Positions 1 through 9,044 of a DNA stretch of 23,839 nucleotides are shown here, one piece after another. The stretch comes from Sphingobacteriales bacterium (GTDB lineage: Bacteria > Bacteroidota > Bacteroidia > Chitinophagales > UBA2359). The notes beneath the pieces are model-generated. The model saw nothing but the letters and a program-made list of their open reading frames with translations, was not told the origin of the DNA and searched no databases. The stretch spans positions 1 to 23,839 of the forward strand of contig JADKCK010000095.1 of assembly GCA_016718845.1 (NCBI GenBank), read 5' to 3'. Both the position numbers and the translations under genes were made by a program. How positions within the stretch are numbered: the stretch's first letter is position 1; every line of letters begins with the position of its first letter.

Positions 1-184
1 AAAAAATAATCTTGGAAGCTTTCCTATGCATACGTTAGTTACAAATGAGAAAGATAAGTTAAACAAAATAGAGCGGTAGTTTGCGTTTTTGCTTTGTGTC
101 AGCATTATCTACATTTTTATGCACAAGATAGACCATTTGAGTCTTGCCATGTCCTTAGTAGCTTTTTTACGTTTTGATTTGAGT

Positions 185-2045
185 TTAATACAGTCGTTCA
201 ACAACTACATCATCAATATATAATGGGTAGGGCGTAGCTCCATCGCCTATATGCAACTTAATTTGGGTAATAAGGGTTTCTTCGGGTATTTGGGTATCAA
301 ACACAATGGGTGTCCAAACGCCACAATCTATAAGTACTTAAACGCAGTTATGTACTTTTTACCTCGTGTTGTTGCTGCATAAAACTAAGCCAAACTGTGT
401 GGTTTTGCCAAAAATTATAGTCGGGTTGCAAACACAGCACATTTAAATGTACACGTATCCAAGATTTTTGCTGATTTTCGGACAAGGGCAAAACCACATC
501 GGGCGTGTGGCGATGTAGCGTATCGAGCCGCAAAACAGGCGAACATAAGCCCGTTTGCTTGTTTGTTTTGCGGGCCAAATTGGTGCTATCAAAGGGTTAA
601 GGCACAACATACCCGCTATTTTGGATCTGTGTCTTACTCAAAAATGATTGCTGTACAACAACTCGCTTGTGTAGTTTGTGTCGGTAAATTTTTCGTCAAT
701 CTGCAAATATTTTCGGTCGGTTTTGGGCACCCATGTTTTGCCAAACATGCCAATAGCTGGTGTTGGTGTTACTTCGGCATCTCAAGAAAACAAAAAGTTT
801 GCATTACATTTAAGTAACAAACAATGCCAACAAAGGCATCAGCAATAACCAAACAACACGTTTTTGCAACGCCCAAACCCAAAAAGCAGTAAACGGAAAC
901 AGCAAAAAAACATAAGATTGTATCAACGCCCGCTGCCCAAAACTACCCCCATACCACCACACACTCCAGCACGATACCAAATAAAAATTGGCAATAAAAA
1001 ATGCCAAGATTGCCCAAAAAATACTTTTTTGTTGTTTATAAAGCGGCACAAAACCCAACAATGCCAATGCCATAATAGGCGTATAAACTAACCAACCTTT
1101 TTTGTAGCTGTATAGCACCGAGGTAATATGTGGTCTTAAAAATTCAAGTTTTTGGTCGTCATAGCTGTAATACACCCACTGCCCCGTAACCGTTTTCCAA
1201 TAAAGCAACTGTATAAATATAATCGCCCCACCAAACAAAGCTGCCAATAATAGCTTTTTATAGTGCAAAACAAACAACAAAAACCTCGATTTAATGATAG
1301 TGATTACACCCCCCATGTTATAATATAATTAATATCTAGTTCCACAAAAAAAGGGATAAGCACATCACTATCTCGGTAGGGCGTATCAATACTGCCAAGC
1401 CAATAATGCTACCAATAGCAACACTGCTACTTAATGCTGGCTGCCGATGCCATTTTATGGTGTAATACAACAAAAACACATACAGCGAAAACAACGGAAC
1501 ATGCGTTAGATGATTATCGTAGCCCACATATAGCCAATAGTTAGTTGCCACAAGCAACAACAACAACGAACAAGCAACTGCCGTATCGGTAAAAAACAAC
1601 AACAGCAAACGCCGCAAATACCACAAAGCAAACAAAGCAAACAAAATGTTCCAAAGCGATACAATAGCATGATAAGGCACCGAAAAACCATCGGCAGGAT
1701 ACCCCAATAACTTGGCTACCACATGAGCCACCCCAAAAGCAGGCGCCTGAAAAACCGCCATGCCCACCGCATATTTATCTACCACATTGCCATTTGCTAA
1801 ATCTTTGGGGCGATAAGCATTACCCCAAATTTCATACTTCGGGATAATATCATCTAAAAACTTAAAATGAGCTAAATCATCGTAAATAAATAAAGCGGGT
1901 AGATATGTGTAGTAGCCCATAGCATCGTAAACCATACGTATTTTGAGTGTTTTTAGCGCGCCACCCTCGTAACCAAACGACGACCACAATATTAGCACAA
2001 CAATAATGCAATAAGCATAAACGAATAAACGTTTGATTTAGTCAC
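185..2045 (-). CDS. Multi-TM glycosyltransferase, GT39/PMT_2-like (frameshifted)
   Basis: An integral membrane protein resembling Bacteroidota dolichyl-phosphate-mannose-type glycosyltransferases, which move sugars from lipid-linked donors at the inner membrane. The family call rests on the N-terminal layout: a TM segment ending SSFGYEGG, a loop with YDAMGYYTYLPALF, several hydrophobic helices, and IRPTE at the end of one helix. A soluble C-terminal part follows, ending IDDVVVERLY before the stop at 185. It is read in about eight pieces. Adding one base at 7 T and 6 G runs near 1316-1345, and at short runs near 2003, 813, 785 and 645, joins them; the joins near 598 and 335 are less clean. The start is GTG at 2045 or in-frame ATG at 2018; the later GTG at 1998 would cut the first TM helix. 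Reconstructed length is about 610 residues. The acceptor is unknown. Confidence 0.7.
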
Positions 2046-2375
2046 AAAATATTTAGGTAAAAAACAGTTCAAAGATACGTATTAAAGTGCATCAAAGCAT
2101 AAAAACAGCCTCAAATCCCAAATTTTTTTAAAAAAAACAAACACTTAATGCGCATTTTATCATCAAGTCAAAATTTTGTTGTAACTTTGTCGGTCATTTT
2201 AGCTCAAATCTAAAACTCTGCCCAATTAGAAACCCCACCTCTTTTTTTCTTACACCATCCTCCAAATAACTATAGTACCTTATTTGATACACTACCTTGC
2301 CCAATCCAGGAAAATGAAGCCAATAGCTTCTTTATTGATTGATTATTTAATTGTAAAATATAAAAATAGCAAACG
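2046..2375. other. Divergent intergenic region
   Basis: This gap separates the minus-strand glycosyltransferase from the plus-strand ATPase and should hold both promoters. On the plus strand TAACTTTG (2182-2189) fits the Bacteroidota -7 consensus but lacks a clear -33 TTTG and lies about 190 nt before the ATPase start. A small hairpin GAAGC-caata-GCTTC sits near 2316-2330. No coding potential was seen. Confidence 0.5.
2070..2077 (-). promoter_or_regulatory. -7 element of the glycosyltransferase promoter
   Basis: On the minus strand this reads TATCTTTG, matching the Bacteroidota -7 consensus TAnnTTTG, about 25 nt before the GTG at 2045. A TTTG lies upstream but with a short spacer of about 15 nt, so only the -7 part is convincing. 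Confidence 0.5.
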
Positions 2376-4268
2376 ATGCTGATTACTGACATCCATCGCG
2401 ACGTTTTTCAGACACTACTTGAAAAACATAAGCAAGACTCTGGTTTAGATTTACGCTGCGCGGCAGCAACATCAACGACCGCCTTTGAAAGGATAATGCC
2501 GGGAAATGATTACCGATTTACTTCTCGTTTTGGGGCGGTAGCGATACCATCAACAAACACCCAACATCTACTTTGTGATTAACGTAGATGGCATTACACA
2601 CCTTAATTTTGTAGCCAAAGACTCGGACAAAAAGGCAGCTTTTTTTGAAAAACTAGCCCTACTGCTCGACCTAAAACGCACTAAACACCAAGGTAACTAT
2701 GTTAATCATTGGCGCAAATATTATAGCGCCGAACCCTCGGAAGATAGCGATACCTTTAAACAAAACCTCGAAGAATTTTTAACAAAAGATAAACCCAAAA
2801 TTGACTTGTTTATCCAGATGGAAAACAATACCGAATTGATACCTGCTATCAACGAGTATTTTTTTACCAAAAATGTAGAACAAATCGAGAAATTCCGAAG
2901 CGACACACCAACCACCGAAGATGGTCGCCCAATTGAATCGGCACAAAACAAACCCATACAACTACACGAATTGACGATAAACAACATCGGTCATTTCGAA
3001 AACCTAAACCTACCACTTAACCACCGCCTTACTTGCCTAATTGGCGAAAATGGCATTGGCAAAACCACCCTTTTACGCGCCATTGCCTTGGGCTTATGTG
3101 GCATCAGCGACTCGGGCTGGCTTGATAAAAAAGACGACCGACTGCAAAAACTACTGCGCATTACCAACGAATACAACGGCAGATGCGTTTTTGCTCAACA
3201 AGGTAGCATTGACCTTAGCTACCAAATGGACACCAACTACACCAACACCGTTTGTGCTTCGCGACGATGTACGAGTAGATAAATACGGCATATCCAAATC
3301 CTTTATCAACCTATTTAACGCCAATGGCGTAGCCCTACCCTCTACCGACCAAGGTAACTTTTTCCGCAATACCTTAGTAATGGGCTTTACCCAAACCAAA
3401 GGTAAATTACCCCTCCACGACAATCGCCCCATACACTTTTCGCGCCGCAGCCGCGAACACGATGCCTTTAAACGCTCGAATGTAAGCGATGTAAGCGCCC
3501 TATTGTACGATATGCCCGACTACCGTTTTGAGCATTTCGTTGATTGGATGGCACACTTCCTCGACCAATCGCGTAGCACACCCACCGAAGTACTAAAAGC
3601 CCGCCGATTGCTCGAAAAAACTATTTTACCTTTCTTATCCGAAGTAAGTGGTCAAAACTTTGTGTTCCGACACATCAATTTCGACACCCGCGAAATATTT
3701 GTTACCACCAACCAATCGCCAAACGGTGTGCCATTGCATGCCCTAGGGCAAGGTATTTGCGGCATTATGGGCTGGTTAGGCTATTTTGTAAAACGCCTTT
3801 GGGAAACCAACTCGATACTAAGCGATTGTACCCAAGCTCACGCCATTTTGTTGATAGACGAAATTGACACCCACCTACACCCCAAATGGCAAAGCGCTTG
3901 TTAGATGCCTTGTTAAATTATTTCCCTAACACGCAGTTTGTGGTAACAACCAACTCGGCAATTGCCGTTACCCACACCAAAAATAATGCAATGGGCGTGT
4001 ACGAAATTACCCAACATGGCGTACAACAACTACGCGCCTCGGGGCAACATATTGGCACCTTTTTGCTAAACGCCTTTGGGGTAAGCGACCGGGAGCCGAG
4101 TTTGCTCAAAACCTAATAGACAACCTATTTTTGTCGATGAACGAAGATGATTTGGACATGGACATACTACGCAACAAACTACAAGAACTACGCGACCTAC
4201 TAGGCGAAGACGACCCCGATGTGCTATACGCCGGCGACAAAGTAGAAAACCTATTTGCCGAAGTATAA
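2376..4268 (+). CDS. AAA/OLD-like ATPase with novel N-terminal region (frameshifted)
   Basis: Reconstructed at about 630 residues. The C-terminal two thirds is an SMC/OLD-like ATPase of the type annotated as predicted ATP-binding protein involved in virulence (COG3950-like). It has Walker A GENGIGKTTLL (near 3048-3080), a conserved LHALGQGICGIMGWLGYF block (near 3735-3785), Walker B ILLIDEIDTHLHPKW (near 3847-3890) and the switch VVTTNSAIAV. The first 190 or so residues (FSFWGGSDTINKHPTS, FVINVDGITHLNFVAKD, FFEKLALLLDL) match no domain I recognise. Breaks lie near 2500, 2572, 3245, 3895 and 4098; those at 2572 (one T), 3895 (one A) and 4098 (one G) are repaired by one added base. The C-terminal tail ends GDKVENLFAEV. 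Relatives occur in anti-phage and retron contexts, but no nuclease or RT gene is adjacent, so a defence role is a guess. Confidence 0.75.
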
Positions 4269-4309
4269 AATAAACACCCGTTTGCTTAGTTTTGGCGGAT
4301 AATCATCTA

Positions 4310-4361
4310 CCCAAAAAAAATAAAACTCCCCCGTTTTGCAACAAGTGCAAAGCAGGAGATT
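4310..4361. repeat. Degenerate copy of the 14082-14134 palindrome
   Basis: The block AATAAAACTCCCCCGTTTTG is shared with the region near 14091-14110, so the two are copies of one sequence, not just similar hairpins. Here the right arm has decayed (TGCAAAGCAGGAG), leaving a weak stem of CTCC/GGAG plus TTGCA/TGCAA. It lies about 60 nt after the ATPase gene. Its T-run is on the minus-strand side, so it would work best for transcripts coming from the right. Confidence 0.5.
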
Positions 4362-4372
4362 TATTATAAAAC

Positions 4373-4570
4373 GCTAAACACTGAAAAATTGGGAGAAGTA
4401 TTGTCTTACAATCTTTTCGCCCCCAATCAAACCTCGAATGAGGTTAAATATGAATAACAGTATGTGAAACATACGGCTATTCATGTTTGACCCTTTCAGG
4501 GTCGGGCAAGCTATCTGTCTAAAAACAACTATTTGAATGGTGACCCAAAAGCAATTTGAGTACCACATAC
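4373..4570 (-). repeat. REP-like multi-hairpin element
   Basis: Three perfect small inverted repeats sit in 74 nt: AACCTC-gaat-GAGGTT (4430-4445); ATGAATA...TATTCAT enclosing GTATGT-gaa-ACATAC (4450-4484); and GACCCT-ttc-AGGGTC (4489-4503). Read on the minus strand, the pattern (CCTGAAAGGG, then AACATGAATAGCCG, then a variable stem) resembles, from memory, a widespread Bacteroidota interspersed palindromic element that is often mis-annotated as small proteins. No RAYT transposase is nearby. Confidence 0.5.
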
Positions 4571-4638
4571 CAAACTTGGGTTAAGCAAGCTAAAGTCCGT
4601 TTTCCAAAACCACAAATGCACAGAATTTTTACAGAATC

Positions 4639-4701
4639 ATATTATAAGAGGGGCGGGTATCGGTGTCCAATATTATAAGAAGGGCAGGTATCGGTGTCCA
4701 A
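4639..4701. repeat. 31-bp direct tandem repeat, two copies
   Basis: ATATTATAAGAGGGGCGGGT followed by ATCGGTGTCCA is repeated at once with two G-to-A changes (4639-4669 and 4670-4700). The GGTATCGGTGTCCAA core could be an IS end or a regulator site. No transposase gene adjoins it. Confidence 0.7.
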
Positions 4702-4968
4702 CATTTGGTGTTAGATAAGGTTGTGTTCATACTATATAACTCATAAACTCTTTGCGATAAGCGGAGGGAATAAGGTAAAATCCTTTATATACTCAAAAAT
4801 GAGCATTCAAATTAAACAAAATTGCTATAAAAAGACTTTTTAATATGTAATATTACATTTGGTACAAAGGTACGCATTTATGCCAAGTTATTTTGGTGTA
4901 CATTTTTTGGGGGCTTGTTTATAGTTAATTTATTAAAAATACAATATTATTTGAATTATATACAAGTA

Positions 4969-5017
4969 AAAAACCCGCTACCGCCTATAACAAAATGCTG
5001 GGCAGCAGCGAGTTTTT
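4969..5017 (-). terminator. Probable terminator of the RCC1 gene
   Basis: AAAAACCCGCT (4969-4979) pairs with AGCGAGTTTTT (5007-5017) with one mismatch. The A-rich left arm gives a U-rich tail in the minus-strand transcript. It lies just past the stop of the RCC1 gene. Confidence 0.55.
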
Positions 5018-5059
5018 GTTGGGTTTGTTGTTAATTATTTAAAGCAATGGGGGTTGTTA

Positions 5060-7796
5060 TTAATTTCCCCACTGCATATTTGTAGAAACTCCACAATCTG
5101 GAGCGCAAACCGCTACCGCAGTAGTTTGGCTACTTACTACTGATACTGTTGATACTACTCCTGCGCTTACTTGCACGGGAGCGTTTTGGTTAGTGGTGTT
5201 GCCAATGCCCAATTGTCCGCCGTCATTACGTCCCCAAGCCCAGAGCGTGCCATCGGTTTTTATAGCAAGCGTATGGTTACCTCCTGCCGACACACTCGCC
5301 CAGTTGGTAGCCGTGCCTACTTGCACGGGGGCGGTTTGGTCGGTGGTGTTGCCAGTGCCCAATTGTCCAGCGCCATTATTTCCCCAAGCCCAGAGCGTAC
5401 CATCGGCTTTTACCGCAAGCGTATGGTATTCGCCTCCCGACACACTCGCCCAGTTGGTAGCCGTGCCTACTTGCGTGGGGACGGTTTGTTCGATGATGGC
5501 GTCGCCAAGTCCCAATTGTCCAGCGCCATTATTTCCCCAAGCCCAGAGCGTAGCATCGGTTTTATAGCAAGCGTATGGTAATTGCCTGCCGACACACTCG
5601 CCCAGTTAGTATCCGTACCTACCCGCACAGGGGCGTTTTGGGCGGTGTTGTTGCCAAGTCCCAATTGTCCCTCTCCGTTATTTCCCCAAGCCCAGAGCGT
5701 GCCATCGGTTTTTATAGCAAGCGTATGGAAATAGCCTCCCGACACACTCGCCCAGTTGGTAGCCGTGCCTACTTGCACGGGGGCGGTTTGTAGGGTGGTG
5801 TTGCCAATGCCCAATTGTCCCAAGTCGTTATCGCCCCAAGCCCAGAGCGTGCCATCGGCTTTTAGGGCAAGCGTATAGCCATAACCTGCCGACACACTTG
5901 CCCAGTTGGTAGCCGTGCCTACTTGCATGGGGGCGTTTTGGTTGGTGGTGTTGCCAATGCCCAATTCTCCATTGTTGTTATTTCCCCAAGCCCAGAGCGT
6001 ACCATCGGTTTTTATAGCAAGCGTATGACTATTTCCTGCCGACACCCTCGCCCAGTTGGTAGCCGTGCCTACTTGCACAGGGGCGTTTTGGTTGGCGGTG
6101 TTGCCAATGCCCAATTGTCCATTGCCGTTATATCCCCAAGCCCAGAGCGTGCCATCGGCTTTTATACCAAGCGTATGGTCAGCCTGTCGACACACTCGCC
6201 CATTGTCCACCAGTGGTAACGGTGTAGTTTACTGTTCCGCCGGTGCCTGCGTTGGCGGGGGTAAAGGTGGCAGTGCCATTGCCGTTGTCGGTAATGCCGG
6301 GTCCGGTAAAGGTGCCTGCGGGGGCTTGGCTACCTGTTAGGGTAACAGGTGCATCGGTGGTGCAATAGTTGGCATTTAGGGTAGTAAAACTTACAGGCAG
6401 CGAGCAAACCGCTACCGCAGTAGTTTGGCTACTTACTGATGTTGATACTACTTGCACAGGGGTGTCTTCTTGGCTGATACCGCTGCCGCCAATGCCCAAT
6501 TGTCCATAGGCGTTATATCCCCAAGCCCAGAGCGTGCCATCGGTTTTTATAGCAACCGTATGGTCATCACCTGTCGACACACTATACCAGTTGGTAGCCG
6601 TGCCTACTTGCACGGGGGCGTTTTGGTCGGTGGTGTTGCCAGTGCCCAATTGTCCATAGGCGTTATATCCCCAAGCCCAGAGCGTGCCATCGGTTTTTAT
6701 AGCAACCGTATGGACTCTTCCTGCCGACACACTTGCCCAGTTGGTAGCCGTGCCTACTTGCATGGGGGTGTTTTGGTTGGTGTTGTTGCCAATGCCCAAT
6801 TGTCCATTGTTGTTATATCCCCAAGCCCAGAGCGTGCCATCGGTTTTTATAGCAAGCGTATGTAAATCTCCTGCCGACACACTGGACCAGTTGGTAGCCG
6901 TGCCTACTTGCACGGGGGCGGTTTGGTCGGGGGTGTTGCCAATGCCCAATTGTCCATAGTCGTTACTTCCCCAAGCCCAGAGCGTGCCATCGGTTTTTAT
7001 ACCAAGCGTATAGTAATAACTTGCCGCCACACTCGCCCAGTTGGTAGCCGTGCCTACTTGCACAGGGGCAGTTTCGTTGGGGATGTTGCCAATGCCCAAT
7101 TCTCCATTGTTGTTATATCCCCAAGCCCAGAGCGTGCCATCGGTTTTTATAGCAAGCGTATGGAATTCGCCTGCCGACACACTCGCCCAGTTGGTAGCCG
7201 TGCCTACTTGCACGGGGGCGGTTTGGCCGGTGCTGTTGCCAATGCCCAATTGTCCAGCGCTGTTATATCCCCAAGCCCAGAGTGTGCCATCGGTTTTTAT
7301 AGCAAGCGTATGGTAATAACCTGCCGACACACTCGCCCAGTTGGTAGCCGTGCCTACCCGCACAGGGACGTTTTGTTCGGTGTAGTTGCCAATGCCCAAT
7401 TGTCCATAGCCATTATTTCCCCCAAGCCCAGAGTGTGCCATCGGGTTTTATAGCAAGGGTATGTCTCTCTCCTCCCGACACACTCGCCCATTGTCCGGGA
7501 GTGGTAACGGTGTAGTTTACTGTTCCGCCGGTGCCTGCGTTGGCGGGGGTAAAGGTGGCAGTGCCATTGCCGTTGTCGGTAATGCCGGGTCCGGTAAAGG
7601 TGCCTGCGGGGGCTTGGCTACCTGTTAGGGTAACAGGTGCATCGGTGGTGCAATAGTTGGCATTTAGGGTAGTAAAACTTACCGACTGTGCCAGTGTGTT
7701 TTGTAGACTAAATGCTACGGACAACAAGATGCTAAATGCTATTAGCAAATTGTGTTGAATTTTCGTCAAATTCTTAAAATTTGTACTTTTCTTCAT
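5060..7796 (-). CDS. Secreted protein with two seven-unit RCC1 propellers (frameshifted)
   Basis: The start (MKKSTNFKNLTKIQ...) leads into a hydrophobic segment ending TLAQ, a Sec-type signal peptide. The order is: Ig-like module (NYCTTDAPVTLTGS), seven RCC1 units, a second copy of the same module, seven more RCC1 units, and a short tail ending STNMQWGN. Each unit is about 50 residues with the pattern HTLAIKTDGTLWAWG and GQLGIGN; seven units is one full beta-propeller, so two propellers are predicted. Three breaks occur: an extra C (5 against 4 in sister repeats) near 7421-7426, a missing base near 6180 and a missing A near 5568. Each is diagnosed by comparison with the other repeats. Length is about 910 residues. 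No type IX sorting domain is visible at the end. A surface or extracellular binding role is inferred. Confidence 0.8.
5180..7480 (-). repeat. Fourteen tandem ~150-bp RCC1-coding repeats
   Basis: Near-identical units of about 147-150 bp, each containing GTGCCATCGG and CAGTTGGTAGCCGTGCCTAC on the plus strand, run through the gene. They are interrupted once, by the Ig-like module at about 6205-6430. High DNA identity between units implies recent duplication or gene conversion and makes the region prone to misassembly. All plus-strand reading frames here are shadows. Confidence 0.85.
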
Positions 7797-7804
7797 AAAA
7801 TAAA

Positions 7805-7816
7805 AATTACGTAATT
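7805..7816. promoter_or_regulatory. Perfect 12-bp palindrome before the RCC1 gene
   Basis: AATTACGTAATT is an exact palindrome 9 nt before the RCC1 start codon. It could be a regulator site or chance in AT-rich DNA. No clear Bacteroidota promoter was found for this gene. Confidence 0.3.
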
Positions 7817-8213
7817 GTGATTATACTTAAAAAATGCAATTGTTTAGTTATTATTCCCTTTCGGGCGATAGATAATGAGGTGCGAAATGAAATAAAGAGC
7901 AGTTTTGCAGGGTAATGTACCACAAACTTTGATAAACAAGCTCATTTCACCGATACAAGTATCGGTGCTACCAGTCAATTTGCTATAACCGTTTATCAAC
8001 CGAAAAGGAATAAGTGGTGTAAAAAAATAGTTTGTTGTGCTGCTTTTATGTTGCCTTTTTTTATTTCTGCTACACAAAATTTTATTAAAAGTTTTATTGC
8101 CGTTAATGTTGCTGAAGCATCAATAATGGGTAATTATCTTACCCAATTTTGTGGCTTGTTTTATGTTTGTGGTGATTGCTGCAAAAAAACACAAGAAGTT
8201 ATTTTGTGGTAGG

Positions 8214-8918
8214 TAAGTAGGTCAGTATAAATAAACGCGGTTAAAATTGCGAGTTTTTATAACTAAACCAGTCATTTTTTGATAAAAACGCTGATTATTA
8301 GACGATTAACAAACTTGTTGATAAACCCCTTAACCCTGTTTATTACAGGGTACGCGCAATTTATTCCGCTCGTTACGCACAATAGCGGAATAAATTGAGT
8401 AAAAGCCTATATAATGCTGTAACAGCGTTTATCTACTTACTCTCTGCATTTGCTGTTTTGTTAGGGTTTTTTGCAAATTTTTGTTTCATCTGCCAAATAA
8501 TTTGTTGCTTTACTCCTACCTCTGTATTTGCTGTTTTGTTAAGGGTTTTTGCAAATTTTTGTTTCATCTGCCAAATAAGTAGGTCGGTATAAATAAACGC
8601 GGTTAAAATTGCGAGATTTCATAACTAAACCAGTCATTTTTGATAAAAACGCTGATTATCAGCCGATTAGCAAGCTTGTTGATAAACCTTTTAACCCTGT
8701 TTATTACAGGGTACAAGCACTTATTCCTCCTCTCGTTACGCACAATAGCGGAATAAATTCCGTACCCTAAATAATGCTGTAACAGCGTTTATCTACTTAC
8801 TCTCTGCATTTGCTGTTTTGTTAGGGTTTTTGCAAATTTTGTTTCATCTGCCAAATAATTTGTTGCTTTACTCCTACTCTCTGCATTTGCTGTTTTGTTA
8901 GGGTTTTTTGCAAATTTT
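8214..8918. repeat. 362-bp tandem duplication with nested ~78-bp repeats
   Basis: Copy A runs 8214-8575 and copy B 8576-8918, both beginning TAAGTAGGTC. Each holds one full and one partial ~78-bp unit starting CTCTGCATTTGCTG (8442, 8520, 8802, 8879). Inside each copy GATAAAAACGCTG faces CAGCGTTTATC. Between these arms lies ACCCTG-tttatta-CAGGGT and, in copy A, a perfect 14-bp stem CAATTTATTCCGCT/AGCGGAATAAATTG. That stem is partly broken in copy B. Confidence 0.8.
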
Positions 8919-8962
8919 TTGCCTAAATACACCCAACAGGTATAATGTACCAAAACAAGTAT

Positions 8963-8970
8963 TACCTTTG
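8963..8970 (+). promoter_or_regulatory. -7 element of the TPR-CHAT promoter
   Basis: TACCTTTG matches TAnnTTTG. No TTTG lies at the expected -33 distance, so this is a partial match. It would start the transcript near 8978, just before the leader hairpin. Confidence 0.45.
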
Positions 8971-8982
8971 CCCAATAAAAAG

Positions 8983-9008
8983 CCTTTCCTTTTTTACAAA
9001 AGGAAAGG
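8983..9008 (+). promoter_or_regulatory. Leader hairpin before TPR-CHAT
   Basis: CCTTTCCTTTT (8983-8993), loop ttac, and AAAAGGAAAGG (8998-9008) form a perfect 11-bp stem 36 nt before the start codon, at the predicted 5' end of the mRNA. It could stabilise the transcript or attenuate it; there is no T-run after it. Confidence 0.45.
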
Positions 9009-9044
9009 ACAATACGTTAAAACACTTAAAAAAATACGCCAAAT

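Larger units (their letters stand above)
4269..5059. other. Gene-free region with hairpins and repeats
   Basis: This 790-nt stretch between convergent genes holds a degenerate terminator-type palindrome, a cluster of three hairpins (REP-like element), a 31-bp tandem pair and the RCC1 gene terminator, each listed separately. A 64-codon minus-strand reading frame (4374-4568) covers the hairpin cluster and is almost certainly spurious. The AT-rich part 4720-4960 shows nothing recognisable. Confidence 0.6.
7797..9044. other. Long repeat-rich intergenic region
   Basis: This is 1.25 kb without a credible gene between two divergent genes. The left part (7797-8213) has hairpins CACCGATAC-aa-GTATCGGTG (7950-7970) and GGGTAA-ttatc-TTACCC (near 8127-8145). 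The right part is a nested tandem repeat, then the TPR-CHAT promoter and leader hairpin (listed separately). Small reading frames at 7844-8077 (-) and 8395-8592 (+) have no recognisable content; the latter simply reads through the repeats. Confidence 0.6.

Noticed and set aside
4374..4568. A 64-codon minus-strand gene
   Set aside because: It covers the three-hairpin repeat element, has no ribosome site and looks like the usual spurious translation of such repeats.
5171..7453. Plus-strand open frames rich in SPSPERAIGFYSKRM
   Set aside because: They are antisense shadows of the RCC1 repeats, open only because the repeat unit lacks stops.
5180..7480. Regular ~150-bp repeats that might suggest a CRISPR array or satellite
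   Set aside because: The unit is too long, there are no unique spacers, and the repeats translate on the minus strand into RCC1 units.
8395..8592. A 65-codon plus-strand gene with hydrophobic content
   Set aside because: It reads directly through the ~78-bp nested repeats and crosses into the next 362-bp copy; repeat composition explains it.
8214..8918. A retron or group II intron non-coding RNA
   Set aside because: There is no reverse transcriptase gene in the window and no recognisable intron domain; repeated hairpins alone are not enough.
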